From Flavobacterium algicola (lineage in GTDB: Bacteria > Bacteroidota > Bacteroidia > Flavobacteriales > Flavobacteriaceae): DNA of 64,000 nt. Shown piece after piece: positions 63,601 through 64,000 of this stretch (position 1 is the first letter of the stretch; every line of letters starts with the position of its first letter). The notes beneath the pieces were generated by a model. The model made no database searches. It was not told where the DNA came from and saw only the letters and a list, made by a program, of their open reading frames with translations. The DNA lies in contig NZ_JAJTUT010000002.1 of NCBI RefSeq assembly GCF_022399565.1, positions 558,001 to 622,000 of the forward strand, in the 5' to 3' direction. A program made the translations under genes and the position numbers.

Positions 63601-64000
63601 AAAATATATTCGCCACAACTATCCAGCTCAAAAATAATATCATTGGCAGATTCAACCAGATTTTCATACGATTTTTGAATCCGTATCTGCTCTGTAACGT
63701 CTTGTCCCACAATGATAAATAATTCTTCAGAATATCTTTGATAACTCCATTGGAAGTATTTTAGTCCATGATTTTTGCACCTGATTTCTTTGATGTATAA
63801 TTTGTTTTCGAGTGCACCTGTACTTGAGAAATATTCGATTAATTCACGACTGTGTGTAAGTTTTGAAAAATTATCGCCCACAATCTCGTCTGGAGTAAAA
63901 CCTAATAATTTCACGATATTTTGGCTGCAAAAAACTACTTCTCTATTATCATCAATGGCGATGGAGAGTGAGTTACCTCGATGTACGATATCATTCGAAA
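60681..64000 (-). CDS. Hybrid sensor histidine kinase with PAS and GAF domains (runs off the right edge)
   Basis: The frame is open to the window edge: upstream of the first Met shown by eye (63914) the same frame continues as Asp-Ile-Val-His-Arg-Gly-Asn, part of another PAS domain, so the true start lies outside. In order: several PAS/PAC domains (including Gly-Tyr-Thr-Leu-Glu-Glu-Leu), two GAF-like domains (about 225-370 and 395-550), another PAS, then the H-box Met-Ser-His-Glu-Ile-Arg-Thr-Pro-Leu-Asn-Gly, the kinase domain (Gly-Gly-Thr-Gly-Leu-Gly-Leu-Ser) and a C-terminal receiver with Met-Asp-Ile-Gln-Met-Pro-Val-Met-Asn-Gly-Tyr. No output gene is adjacent. It is probably a cytosolic multi-input sensor. 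Confidence 0.92.
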   Translation of the reverse strand, partial: SNDIVHRGNSLSIAIDDNREVVFCSQNIVKLLGFTPDEIVGDNFSKLTHSRELIEYFSSTGALENKLYIKEIRCKNHGLKYFQWSYQRYSEELFIIVGQDVTEQIRIQKSYENLVESANDIIFELDSCGEYIFINKNSEIITGYTLEELYKSNFKSLIKEDYKENIIHFYINPPDEANSYSIIEFPIVKKDGSEIWLSQKVSINRNEFGKIIGFFAISRDITFVKDNEKEKALQQNKNQKYSSALKIFTQKSYSNAETLDTKIKTILEITAQNTNIDRVSFWEYNSAKIECFYLYKKKENVFSKEPNILRNSCPKYFSTIEKKSQVVISDISLKQIDLEFNTSYFPENNIVSLLDTPIFIDGEIKGIICFEAVHTKHHWDNQDINFARSIADIIAIAFESKSRVEIEKKLIYKSELLAAMTLCAEKLLNSQDLDEIFSNVLILMGQTTQSNRAYFYITNLKNKTISQRYRWIAGTSHLSETNPELQNLSFEYFEDILHPLQENKIYNATVSEIDNISLRTKLENLNVFSLILFPLFVKNQFHGFLGFDDTSQERFWSEDENNILQTLARNISTAIERIETETAIQESEEKFRLLANNIPGTVYLAKNDPGFSKIYLNDEIEKLTGYNKNDFLDNKILYVDLIHPDDSADILAESNERLKNLQPFHFTYRIIKKDKEIAWVEEFGDTVLKNGKITYIEGIMLDITKRKEAESAIEKQKYAEAANIAKSEFLANMSHEIRTPLNGIIGFTDLLMKTKLGDNQLKHMSTVNQSAHSLLNIVNDILDFSKIEAGKLELYIEKVEIQELLNQVIDLVSYDSSIKNIDLQLIVTPNVPKFFWIDNIRIKQILINLLANAVKFTNNGFVKLKVDNLKTIGNSQNLIRFSVEDSGIGILEKNKARIFNAFSQEDNSTTKKFGGTGLGLSISNKLLGLMDSGLNVESEINVGSTFYFDIQLKCSNKVEPDDLVSLPKEAEDYRKSLSRLESSTPIIMLVEDNKINMLLIKTIIKNILPDAQIIQVYNGEEAVNQFKVAEPNIIFMDIQMPVMNGYEATKLIRLLKTGESIPIIAITAGAEKEEKDKCLAIGMNDYISKPIIKGIVEEKLALWLR

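Overview
The window looks like chromosome from a low-GC Bacteroidetes, most likely Flavobacterium or a close relative. The evidence is a type IX secretion adhesin/SprF/OmpA operon, a fused CcsBA haem-lyase, promoters of the TTTG / TAnnTTTG kind, a UbiA-family prenyltransferase next to Maf and KdsC, and very A+T-rich gaps. Housekeeping genes are interrupted by two accessory regions (about 1-12.8 kb and 48-54.3 kb).

The accessory regions are the notable part. Positions 3.5-11.6 kb hold ten consecutive units built alike. Each unit is one or two small genes on the minus strand, separated by a 116-125 bp imperfect palindrome that starts ...AAC|GTT and ends ...|GTT. The two ends of each unit are complementary to each other and differ from unit to unit (for example GTTGGCAGTA, GTTAGCGGTT, GTTGGGT, GTTACCGGTA). 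This is what is expected if each unit can circularise through an attC-like folded site, so I read it as an integron-type cassette array. At its head are a conserved hairpin leader, a candidate outward promoter and a tyrosine recombinase of XerC/D type (11670-12767). The recombinase lacks the extra region typical of IntI and is split by a 54-bp in-frame, stop-containing insert just before its catalytic tyrosine. A second platform with the same leader, the same promoter spacing and a vestige of the recombinase C-terminus lies at 54.2-54.33 kb and heads a shorter, more decayed array (about 48.4-54.2 kb). That array includes a two-gene serine hydrolase/MarR cassette. Elements of an IS1182-like family sit in the AACGTT cores. 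Cargo is mostly small membrane proteins and lipoproteins without known function; two cassette genes are broken.

The rest is mostly ordinary. From 13.1 kb: ccsBA; a 2.7 kb stretch with no gene; a three-gene operon on the minus strand (3233-residue tandem-repeat adhesin with a gliding-motility C-terminal domain, a PorP/SprF protein and an OmpA/PD40 protein). Then come a polyphosphate operon (SixA-like phosphatase, ppk1, ppx) and a minus-strand cluster (DUF2520 protein, KdsC, UbiA prenyltransferase, Maf, MscS, an Omp85-like protein). Next are an unusual PLP enzyme, a Crp/Fnr regulator with ribB, and a Yellow/MRJP lipoprotein. After the second cassette region come an EamA transporter, YebC, GcvT, NAD(P)HX dehydratase, a PAP2 phosphatase, a YpfJ-like zinc protease and a large hybrid histidine kinase that runs off the right edge.

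All calls rest on reading the sequence and on family knowledge; no database search was run. Palindromes, cassette ends and the recombinase break were read directly from the bases. The integron interpretation is inference.
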